NCBI RefSeq assembly: GCF_000970305.1
Contig: NZ_CP009517.1
Location: 3,658,001-3,722,000, forward strand
DNA: 64,000 bases
Origin: Methanosarcina barkeri 3
GTDB lineage: Archaea > Halobacteriota > Methanosarcinia > Methanosarcinales > Methanosarcinaceae
Direction: 5' to 3'
A program made the position numbers and the translations under genes. How positions within the stretch are numbered: position 1 is the stretch's first letter; each line of letters begins with the position of its first letter. The notes below the pieces were generated by a model. The model was not told where the DNA came from. It saw only the letters and a program-made list of their open reading frames with translations, and ran no database searches. Positions 55,284 through 63,065 of this stretch are shown piece after piece.

Positions 55284-57092
55284 TCATCTGTCAGTCGAAT
55301 TTTCCTGTTTACAAAACCGAGCTCCGCTTATCAGTTCGTAATATTGTTCGGTAGGAGCTTTCCAATCCATATCTTTTGCAAGGAGGAAGGCTTCCCTGCA
55401 GAGGAGTTTATACTTTACCCTATCTTCTATGAAATTCCGTGTAAAATAACTGACTGCCAGGGCGTAGTCAAGAACTGTTTCGTAGTAAGAGAGGTCGATA
55501 TTGTCTACTACTATTACTCCTCCAAGAGCTTCTTTAAGGGATTCAATTGTCTTTATGGCGTCACTGAAGCCGCATACCCGGCTGACCACACTTGGGGTTC
55601 CTTCTTTTCCGGCTTCAAGTCCTGTGAGCAGGAAGGGGTCATAACGAGAGGGAAAAATTCCTGCACAGCAGCCTGCCATAAATTCCCCAACTTCCATCCC
55701 CAACCCTCCGTCCGAGCTTGAAAGAATCTGTGGATATAAAAGTGCTGCAACAGAACGTTTTCCGCGTACCATTTTTGGAAAATCAAGCCCTCTTTCCTCA
55801 ATCATCTGCTGGATTCTCAGTTCATTTCCTACAAGCACTTCTTTTGGCAGGTTAACAGGAAATCCTGATGGAAGGTTTGTTTTTGGTCCTTCCGCTGTAA
55901 TAAGGAAACAGATTACTCTGATTTCCTCCTGCATATGCCCTTCGAGAATGTTGTTTTTTATTATGTGCTCAAGCGCAACAAGGGAATCGAGAAGATCCGG
56001 ATATCCTTTATTTTCCACCTCCAGGCGAGATATTGTGAAAATCGGAATTATCTTTTCGGGTTCTATTCTTTCCCCTCCGTGGTACTTATACAGGTTTTCG
56101 GAAAGAAATTTTCTTATTCGTTCAAGGGAGCTTTCTTTAAGGTCCCAGTTTATTTTATCGGATTCTATGGCTATTCCGTTTCGGATTACAATCCCGTTAA
56201 TCCCGTAAAAGAGCCTGGCTTCCTGTCGGGTAGATTCTCCTACTGAGGTAATCGTATCTGCGTATGAAGCCAGAGCTTCAAGAGCAGCCAGGTTTTCAGG
56301 CACGCCTGGAGGCCATGTACTATCATTATTTCTTCTTTTCCGGATAGCGTCGTATCCTGCAGTTCTTCCAGGCAGAGTTGCATGCAGGGTTGCGACAGTA
56401 TTTACCGGAATTCCAAGTTTCTTAAGCCTGGATGGAGCATAAAACACTCCAAATTCATGACAGTGCAAAGAGACGCCTGGACAGGGAATAAAATCCTGAG
56501 TTGAAGTTAGGTCGGATGTTCTAAAATTTTCCGAGTCTGAGCTTATAAGGAGCCGAACAAGTTCGGAAACTGCATAGGAGAGGCAGAGATAATGGGTATA
56601 TTCAGGCCCATTTGGCATATTTTCATATCTCAGGGAATCAAGCCCAAAGTGTTCATATGCTTCAGCTTTGACCCTGCTCTCAAGGTTCATCTCCTTTCCC
56701 TGATACATGGAAAGTATTTTTCCAAAATCAGAGGTTTGAAACTGCAAATAACCTATTTTCGTGCTCCCTACAGACTTGCTTCCTGTAAAAACTTTGATAC
56801 CTGAGTTTTCAAAGGATTCAAGGGTTTTTCGAAGTTCTTTACCAGGATTAAGGGGTTTAAATTCCCCCATATCCGTAATTCGGTTTAGTCCCCTATTCCA
56901 ATCTGCGCCCCTGTGAGCATAATAAGGACCTGCAACGAGTATCTCTTTATCTTCTTTTGTATCCAATTGCCCCGAACCAAATAGAGCAGCTAGAGTTTGT
57001 GCTTCTTCATGAATAACATTCCAAATTCCACCCATTTTATTTGATTTAGGGCCTGCTTCCTCTCCGGCAATTATGACAAAATGTTTTACCAA
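55284..57092 (-). CDS. Glycogen synthase, GT3 type
   Basis: The 602-residue GT-B enzyme is closer to eukaryotic-type glycogen synthase (GT3) than to bacterial GlgA. It has KMGGIWNVIHEEA at the start (compare K-V-G-G-I-Y-T-V-I-S-T-K-A), HCHEFG, TLHATLPGRTAGYD, and near the C-terminus EFMAGCCAGIFPSRYDPFLLTGLEAGKEG-type sequence with the catalytic Glu region. It makes alpha-1,4-glucan from UDP- or ADP-glucose. It is first of three minus-strand sugar genes. Confidence 0.85.
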   Translation of the reverse strand: MVKHFVIIAGEEAGPKSNKMGGIWNVIHEEAQTLAALFGSGQLDTKEDKEILVAGPYYAHRGADWNRGLNRITDMGEFKPLNPGKELRKTLESFENSGIKVFTGSKSVGSTKIGYLQFQTSDFGKILSMYQGKEMNLESRVKAEAYEHFGLDSLRYENMPNGPEYTHYLCLSYAVSELVRLLISSDSENFRTSDLTSTQDFIPCPGVSLHCHEFGVFYAPSRLKKLGIPVNTVATLHATLPGRTAGYDAIRKRRNNDSTWPPGVPENLAALEALASYADTITSVGESTRQEARLFYGINGIVIRNGIAIESDKINWDLKESSLERIRKFLSENLYKYHGGERIEPEKIIPIFTISRLEVENKGYPDLLDSLVALEHIIKNNILEGHMQEEIRVICFLITAEGPKTNLPSGFPVNLPKEVLVGNELRIQQMIEERGLDFPKMVRGKRSVAALLYPQILSSSDGGLGMEVGEFMAGCCAGIFPSRYDPFLLTGLEAGKEGTPSVVSRVCGFSDAIKTIESLKEALGGVIVVDNIDLSYYETVLDYALAVSYFTRNFIEDRVKYKLLCREAFLLAKDMDWKAPTEQYYELISGARFCKQENSTDR

Positions 57093-57187
57093 TTATAATC
57101 CCCCAGAGCCTTTCCCCACGCAGTTGTAATTTACGTTTAAATTCACGTATGAGTATTAAAGTGTATCAATCGGAAAATAAAACTGTA

Positions 57188-57320
57188 AGGATGTAAGATA
57201 GATAAAAGATAGATAAAAGATAGATAAAAGATAGATAAAAGATAGATAAAAGATAGATAAAAGATAGATAAAAGATAGATAAAAGATAGATAAAAGATAG
57301 ATAAAAGATAGATAAAAGAA
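57188..57320 (-). repeat. 11-bp tandem repeat (GATAGATAAAA), about 12 copies
   Basis: An almost perfect array, purine rich on the plus strand. The open frame on the minus strand (repeated FYLSFIYLLSI) is an artefact of the repeat. A second loose repeat, TTGATAAG, follows at 57480-57560. Confidence 0.95.
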
Positions 57321-57611
57321 AGATTGAAGTTAACTGCAATCTGTTGGAATAACTGAAGATAGATAGAGATTAAAGAGAAAAAGAAAAACATAGAAACCAC
57401 GGATATGATGGGGACACTGATAAAAAGAAGAACTCAGTATCAGTGTATTCTGTATCAGTGTGTCCTGACACTACACAGGATTGTTGATAAGTCTGAACTG
57501 TTGATAAGCTTATAATGATAATAAGCTTAAATTGTTGATAAGTTTAAACCGTTGATAAGCTTGTGTTATTTTCGTTTTGTCAGCTTTTTTGTTTTATCCC
57601 GTGACTGTTCC

Positions 57612-58439
57612 TCAGATCAGGGCCTGGTAGTAACCGTTTTTCTTCACGACTTCAATAGGGAGGGAAAACAGTTCCGAGAGGTTTGCGTCGGTCAGGATTT
57701 CCTGCTTTTTTCCGTCCATGAAGATTTTTCCGTTTCTTATAAGGATCACACGGTTAATTTCGGGAATGATATCTTCAAGGGTGTGAGTAACGAGAATGAT
57801 ACTCTTTCCTGAGCCGGCAATTTTCCGAACAATTTCGCGGAAGCTGTGAAGGGCTTTAAGGTCAAGGCTGTTTGCAGGCTCATCTAAAATAAGAGCCTCG
57901 GGGTCATGTACAAGAGCTCTACCTATAAGTACCCTCCTGGCTTCTCCGGAAGAAAGTTCGGATATCAGCCTGTCTGTAAGGTGGGAGATCTCAAGAAATT
58001 CAAGCACTTCTCTCGCTCTGGTTTCCATTTCAGGGGTAACTTTATGGTTATAGTAAATTCCTATGCTGCTGAAAAAACCTGAAAGTACGACATCCAGCAC
58101 ACTAACCTGACGGTAGTAGGTCTGCTGAAGGTCACCTGAGACTATCCCGAGCAATTTCCTGAGCTCAAAGACATTCCAGGTCCCTTTTCCCATGATATTC
58201 ATAACAAGTCCATCCACTGCTGCAATGGGGTGATACTCTTTTGTAAATGTCTTGATTAAGGAAGATTTCCCAGAACCGTTAGGCCCGATAATTGCAACAT
58301 GTTCTCCCTGCCCAATTGACAGGGACACCGAGTCAAGGATCTTTCTACCGCCCCGGACAACGGTTACGTTTTTCAGTTCCAGCAAGGAAGGAGAATCAGT
58401 CTTCCCTGGAAAATCCATGTTTTGAGTCATTTTTACCAT
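57612..58439 (-). CDS. Stand-alone ABC transporter ATP-binding protein
   Basis: The 275-residue ABC ATPase has Walker A GPNGSGKSS (52-60), signature LSSGE (162-166; the usual LSGGQ has Gly at the third position), Walker B LILDEP (183-188), and the H-loop in VTHTLEDI. No membrane or substrate-binding gene is adjacent, so it works either with distant partners or as a non-transport ABC protein. The closest resemblance is to YlmA/molybdate-type ATPases; I leave the substrate open. Confidence 0.85.
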   Translation of the reverse strand: MVKMTQNMDFPGKTDSPSLLELKNVTVVRGGRKILDSVSLSIGQGEHVAIIGPNGSGKSSLIKTFTKEYHPIAAVDGLVMNIMGKGTWNVFELRKLLGIVSGDLQQTYYRQVSVLDVVLSGFFSSIGIYYNHKVTPEMETRAREVLEFLEISHLTDRLISELSSGEARRVLIGRALVHDPEALILDEPANSLDLKALHSFREIVRKIAGSGKSIILVTHTLEDIIPEINRVILIRNGKIFMDGKKQEILTDANLSELFSLPIEVVKKNGYYQALI

Positions 58440-58464
58440 CTATCTGAAAATTTGGATAAAATTT

Positions 58465-58600
58465 GGTGAATACTATGAATATGAGTAATGTGAATAAGAA
58501 TAATGCGAATATGAATGCTGTGAATATGAATAATACGAATACGAATACTTTGAATATGAATATTGTAAATAAGATTACTTTGAATACGAAAGTAGAGAAT
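58465..58600 (+). repeat. Hexamer-based repeat (GAATAT / GAATAC)
   Basis: About 20 imperfect copies of GAATAY separated by GTGAATA-like words lie directly upstream of the ABC ATPase start. The rest of 58601-58937 is A+T rich with no gene. Confidence 0.75.
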
Positions 58601-58937
58601 TAAAACTTCACTCAATTTTTTTAGAGCAGACTAATATATACTTTGTGATATAATTGTTTACAGTTTACAATCTACATTTTCAAAATATAATAGCAGGAAA
58701 TAATAAACTTGAATAATTTATGATATAACCATCCAATCACTGTAGCAAGTTCTCTGACATACTTAGGTCCATTTAATGTGTTTTCGTGCCCTGAATTGTC
58801 TAAAGATTCTTAGCAGGAATTTTCTAAAAATTATTAATCTCTATTTTAGGTTCTTGTCTTTGTTTCTTACGTGTATATAATCTTATAATATAGTTTTGCC
58901 TCTACCGAAAAACTTGGGAGTTCGGGAGGGTTCTTTG

Positions 58938-59294
58938 TTGGAAGTCTGCAATTCTCGGGGTTCATTCAGTTCTTACCTCTACGAAATACGTTTCATCATT
59001 CTTTTCTATGTAATCGGAGATTGGGTCTCTACTGTTTGTGCCTTACCTCAGGGTATGGAGTACAATCCGATTCCTGCAATGATTCTAGAAAATTACGGTA
59101 TATATTACCTTTTACTCGTAAAAATAGGTTTTATTTTCCTACTTTTTTATGCAGCCCCTTTAATAAAAGCATCAGGGAAAAAATGGGCTTTCATGAAACA
59201 TACAATAGAATCCGTTGGAGTCTTTGTAACCGCAAATAATCTTATGGTCGTCTATTATGGGAATAGCCTTATACAGGCCCTAGGGATTGTCTGA
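58938..59294 (+). CDS. DUF5658-like small membrane protein
   Basis: The start is TTG 58938, set by GGGAGGG 7 nt upstream; the longer frame has no SD. The 118-residue product has three hydrophobic segments. The first contains FYVIGDWVSTVCALPQGMEYNP, whose D-W-x-S-T and E-x-N-P residues match the small DUF5658 membrane domain. The other helices are at about 50-75 and 90-112. The function is unknown. Confidence 0.65.
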   Translation: MEVCNSRGSFSSYLYEIRFIILFYVIGDWVSTVCALPQGMEYNPIPAMILENYGIYYLLLVKIGFIFLLFYAAPLIKASGKKWAFMKHTIESVGVFVTANNLMVVYYGNSLIQALGIV

Positions 59295-59324
59295 TTCAAT
59301 CAGGCCTGTGCAGCCTGCCTGTTT

Positions 59325-59440
59325 CAGTTCCTTATCTGTTTTTTTGTTTCTTATCTGTTTTTTTGTTTCTTATCTGTTTTTTTGTTTCTTATCTATTTTT
59401 TGATTCTTATCTGTTTTTTCAGTCTTTTATATGCTTTTTC
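59325..59440 (+). repeat. 19-bp T-rich tandem repeat (TTATCTGTTTTTTTGTTTC)
   Basis: About five copies, the last ones degenerate, follow the DUF5658-like gene. The T-runs may also serve as its terminator. Confidence 0.8.
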
Positions 59441-59607
59441 TGCCCCTTATGTGCTTTTTAAGCTTTTTATCTGTTTTTTCAGGCCCTCATTGTAGGTTTA
59501 GAGGCTAACTGAGTTTTAATTTTATATTATTCCGAACTATTTGCTTTTTCCGGGCAACCTTCCAGAAACATCCGATTTATTTTATTTCAGGCTGCGTTAT
59601 TTATCCA

Positions 59608-60162
59608 TTACCTGGTTTTTGCGTAAAGAAAGCAGTCATAATAATCTTCCCCTATGCGATGAACTTTATTCATTACGCCTTCTTTTTTATACCCGCATTT
59701 CTGGGCTACACGCTCACTTGCAAGGTTCCGGGTATCCATAAGGATGACAATTCTCTGTAAATCCAGTTGTTCAAACCCTATTTTTTCAAGCTGTCTTACA
59801 GCCTCGGTTGCAATCCCCATTCCCTGATAATCCCTGTCAATGAAATACCCGATTTCTCCTATCCAGGGCCTATGCTGGTCGATCTTTATTCCGCAGGCCC
59901 CTACAAGTCTTCCGTAATAGAGAATGGAAAAGTTGTACTCAAAATTAGCCTTCCTTTTAGTTTCATTTAGCCCCAGAAAATATCTTTCTTCGTCAAGCGT
60001 TTTTATAGGAAACTCAATGAACTCGAGATTTGTATGCGTAATTATGTCAAAAAAGCATTTGGCATCAAAGAGTTCCTGAGGGCGAATTTTTACTCTGGGC
60101 ATAAATAGAAATTGAACTTCCCTATGAAAAATGTTTTCAGGCTCTGTTTTATTTATTTCCAC
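59608..60162 (-). CDS. GNAT acetyltransferase, RimJ/RimL type
   Basis: The 184-residue acetyltransferase (PF13302 type) has IGYFIDRDYQGMGIATEAV, where R-D-Y-Q-G-M-G-I-A is the acetyl-CoA pyrophosphate loop. ILMDTRNLASERVAQKCGYKKEG is the typical closing strand and helix. It N-acetylates proteins or small molecules; the target is unknown. The GTG start has no SD, and an ATG 20 codons later is possible. Confidence 0.85.
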   Translation of the reverse strand: MEINKTEPENIFHREVQFLFMPRVKIRPQELFDAKCFFDIITHTNLEFIEFPIKTLDEERYFLGLNETKRKANFEYNFSILYYGRLVGACGIKIDQHRPWIGEIGYFIDRDYQGMGIATEAVRQLEKIGFEQLDLQRIVILMDTRNLASERVAQKCGYKKEGVMNKVHRIGEDYYDCFLYAKTR

Positions 60163-60204
60163 TTTTAATTATTAGGGGAATTTTAAAAGTAAAAACGTAG
60201 TGGA

Positions 60205-60495
60205 ATATGAGTTAATATGGATTAATATGGATTAATGTGAGTTAACACGAATTAGTATGAATCAGTATGAATCAGTATGAATCAGTATGAATCAGTATGA
60301 ATTGGTATGAATTGGTATGAACTTGTATGAATCTGGATGAATCTGGATGAATCTGGATGAATCAGTATGAATCTGGATGAATTAGCATGAATTAGCATGA
60401 ATCAGTATGAATCTGGATGAATCTGGATGAATCTGGATGAATCTGGATGAATTAGCATGAATTAGCATGAATTAGCATGAATCAGTATGAATATA
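60205..60495 (+). repeat. 10-bp tandem repeat (TGAATCAGTA / TGAATCTGGA), about 28 copies
   Basis: The array mixes three related decamers, TGAATCAGTA, TGAATCTGGA and TGAATTAGCA, in blocks. The block order suggests repeated local duplication. It sits between divergent genes (GNAT and AlkD-like). Confidence 0.92.
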
Positions 60496-60548
60496 ATGCA
60501 AATATATATAAATAAGATATAAATACGCCTCCTATTAAATAGACAACT

Positions 60549-61271
60549 GTGGAACCCAATATTATATCCAGAATTAGAGAAGAGTTAGCCCTTAACGCAG
60601 ATGAGAAAACAAAAAACAGTTCGTCTCGGTTTTTTAAAGAAGAAGTCTACTGCTACGGAGTAAAGACTGCAATTGTGGGGAAAATTGCAAAAAATTATTT
60701 TAATGAAATGAAGTCCGAAGGCAAAAAAGAAATCTTTGACCTTTGCGAGGAACTCTTTAGGTCCGATTATTGCGAGGAAGCCTTTATTGCAGCCGATTGG
60801 GCCTACATGGTCAGAAATGATTACTCTGAGGATGATTTCTTTACCTTTGAACGCTGGGTTGAAAATTACGTTAACAACTGGGCGAAATGTGACAGCCTAT
60901 GCAACCATGCAGTAGGCTCTTTTATAGAGAAATTTCCGACACATGTGGAAAAACTCAAGCTCTGGGCCCTGTCGGACAACATGTGGCTAAGGCGAGCGGC
61001 TGCAGTAACCCTGGTCCTGCCTGCCAGAAAAGGGAATTTCCTTAAAGATGTTTTTGAAATTTCTGATATTCTGCTCAAGGATAAAGAAGACCTGGTCCAG
61101 AAAGGCTACGGCTGGATGCTCAAAGAAGCCAGTAAACCACACATGCAGGAAGTCTTCGAATACGTGATGAATAATAAAAAAGAGATGCCCAGAACCGCAC
61201 TCAGATACGCAATTGAGAAAATGCCACCGGATTTGAAAGCCAGAGCTATGGAAAAAGACTGGAAAAAATAA
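60549..61271 (+). CDS. AlkD-like DNA alkylation repair protein
   Basis: The 240-residue all-helical HEAT-repeat-like protein belongs to PF08713. Members excise N3/N7-alkylated purines. Diagnostic stretches are EEVYCYGVKTAIVGKIAK at the N-terminus (compare the Y-Y-G-V/I-R-x-P-x-L-R type start), W-A-x-C-D-x-x-x-x-x-x-V-G region (WAKCDSLCNHAVG), WLRRAAAVTLV and KGYGWMLKEAS. The start is GTG 60549 without a strong SD. Confidence 0.85.
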   Translation: MEPNIISRIREELALNADEKTKNSSSRFFKEEVYCYGVKTAIVGKIAKNYFNEMKSEGKKEIFDLCEELFRSDYCEEAFIAADWAYMVRNDYSEDDFFTFERWVENYVNNWAKCDSLCNHAVGSFIEKFPTHVEKLKLWALSDNMWLRRAAAVTLVLPARKGNFLKDVFEISDILLKDKEDLVQKGYGWMLKEASKPHMQEVFEYVMNNKKEMPRTALRYAIEKMPPDLKARAMEKDWKK

Positions 61272-61294
61272 AGTTAGATGTAACAACTATTAGA

Positions 61295-61460
61295 GATTAT
61301 AGACGAAAAGTTAGAAGTTAAAGACGAAAAATTAGAGATTGTAGATGAAATTAGAGATTGTAGATGAATTAGAGATTGTAGATGAAATTGCAGGCTGTAA
61401 ATGAAAAATACAGATTGCAGATGAAAGTTATAGATTTTAGACTAAAATTAGACCATAGAC
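61295..61460 (+). repeat. 18-bp imperfect repeat (GATTGTAGATGAAATTAGA)
   Basis: Six to seven diverged units follow the AlkD-like gene. The remaining 61461-61834 holds no gene. Confidence 0.75.
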
Positions 61461-61834
61461 GGAGAATTAGAGGTAAAAGGGAGTAAGGAGCCTTTCAGAC
61501 ACAATACCCCCATATTGCATCTTTGTCCCTTACTCCCCTAGTGTTCCCCTCTCGTTCCTGTATCTTTGCCTGCAACTTAATTCTGCAGGAGCTCATTCAC
61601 ACAATTTTGGTCTACGTTACAGTTAAAAGGATCTCTTCACAAGTATTTTGTTCTATTTACCCAGCTATGTTACGAATGTAACACTTCGAGAAATTTTAAT
61701 AATAACGTTTTTCCCATCTTGATTTTCTAAAAATTTTGTTAATTATGTAAGTTTTTTTGTTGATTTGGATTTCATTTTTTGAGAAAAAATGTGAACAATT
61801 AAGAGAGAAATAAGATAACAGGCTGCTGAAAGTT

Positions 61835-62107
61835 TTATCTGGCCAAAAAAGGTATTTGCTGATTGATCTGACCAAGACGATTTTTACACCTGGTTTTTAA
61901 AATCAAATCGATGCTATTCTTCCCGCGTCCGTTATAGTGTATCCATTTTCTCCATCGGCTATATCCCATTGATTTGAGTTCCCGAAGGTGGTTGTAAGTC
62001 ATTCCTTTAGAAATTCCGGCAGTCGCCGCAATTTTGGGAACCGAAGAAACTCCTTTCTGGATCTCTTCAAGTATCAGTTTCTTGTTTTCTAGTGCGTCGA
62101 TTTTCAA
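61835..62107 (-). CDS. Small winged-helix/HTH protein
   Basis: The 90-residue ORF has an N-terminal helix-turn-helix: KKLILEEIQKGVSSVPKIAATAGISKGMTYNHL, whose second and third helices read like a MarR/ArsR-type recognition unit. The last 40 residues are basic and less ordered. The TTG start has no SD. It may be a regulator or a truncated one; the adjacency to the cas genes could be by chance. Confidence 0.5.
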   Translation of the reverse strand: MKIDALENKKLILEEIQKGVSSVPKIAATAGISKGMTYNHLRELKSMGYSRWRKWIHYNGRGKNSIDLILKTRCKNRLGQINQQIPFLAR

Positions 62108-62440
62108 ATAAATACATAACGAGAAAATAATTACAGCTTATGAAGCAAATATTATTTTAAAGTCATATGGAGTTCTATAACACGCAAAATGGAGCAAATC
62201 GCAAAGTGATTCGATCTGAGTATTACAATCATAGAAAACATGGAACGCACAGAAAAACCACGTTATTGCTACTTATTATTCTATGTCTTCCGTGCTTTCC
62301 GTAGTTTTCAAAAAGTTCATTTCTAACATACTTTGGAATCAATGAACTGTAAACATGAGTACGTGATATACGACAATTTATTGACATGATATAGTTTGAC
62401 AAATAAACCTATGAATATAAATAGATTGGATAATTATAAC

Positions 62441-62552
62441 AGAGTAAACTCAGATCCATTATAATAAGGGTTGAAATATGTAAGAAATATGTGTAGTGAG
62501 CACCATCCATACATTAATGCTCAAAATCCATTAAAACAAGGATAGTTTTTTC
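62441..62552. CRISPR. Remnant of a two-repeat CRISPR (degenerate repeats 72 bp apart)
   Basis: Repeat-like element 1 (about 62452-62477) reads AGATCCATTATAATAAGG and then GTTGAAAT. Element 2 (about 62524-62545) reads AAATCCATTAAAACAAGG and then ATAG. They are aligned exactly 72 bp apart, the length of one repeat plus one spacer in a type I-B array. Both resemble the ATCCATTAAAACAAGGATTGAAAC ending I recall for Methanosarcina type I-B repeats. The 46 bp between them would be the spacer plus the repeat's 5' part. They are too diverged to be active. Confidence 0.5.
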
Positions 62553-62627
62553 ATACGATATTTAAACAATATTTATTAGTGTACACAAATAAATGCATAT
62601 CTTAATTAATATATTTCTTTGGATAGG

Positions 62628-62640
62628 TATTTATATAAGC
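62628..62640 (+). promoter_or_regulatory. Probable promoter of the cas8b locus
   Basis: A TATA box (TATTTATATAAG) in an A+T-rich context lies about 35 bp before the first copy of the duplicated cas8b leader. It could drive both the remnant and the intact cas8b. Confidence 0.45.
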
Positions 62641-62674
62641 GTTTCTAATTTAATTTTGCATGATTGTCTTTTGT

Positions 62675-63038
62675 TTAATGTAGGAAATATGTGTAATAGA
62701 AGGTGAATTATATAATAAAAGACCCTTTATCATTCATAGTTGAAAATCTTGCAAATAATGAGAATCATAAAAATATATTCCGTTTCAAGGTAACGTCTAT
62801 CAAAGAAAATCTTGAATTAGAGGAGACTGAACATCAAGAATATTTAAAGGATAGAATCGTAATGTCTCTTTATAAGAGAAGATTATCTAATTATCAAGAT
62901 ATTACCCCAAAGATGAAAGTTACAGAAATAAAAAAAACTGTAACATTTATAGATTTAGTTGTAAATAGACAAATATATATCTTCCTTAACACTCTTTTTT
63001 ATATAGTTATTTACATGGTTATTCACTATTTAATGTAA
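62675..63038 (+). pseudogene. Decayed tandem copy of the 5' end of cas8b
   Basis: The leader (62675-62702) matches the leader of the intact gene (63031-63065). Where cas8b has ATG, this copy has ATA, so the start is lost. It also lacks about 18 codons of the N-terminus. From there, residues DPLSFIVENLANNENHKN... align with DFVSILVENPASNETYKH... through ITPKMKVTEIKKT / ITPTARVTEIKKT. The frame then leaves homology and ends in a hydrophobic tail. A GTG at 62703 lies in the former SD and gives a 111-residue ORF, probably not translated usefully. Confidence 0.75.
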
Positions 63039-63065
63039 AAAGTATGTGCAAATGATGTGAATAAT

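Noticed and set aside
57143-57400. Minus-strand ORF with repeated FYLSFIYLLSI, membrane-protein-like
   Set aside because: It is the translation of the GATAGATAAAA 11-bp array and has no SD.
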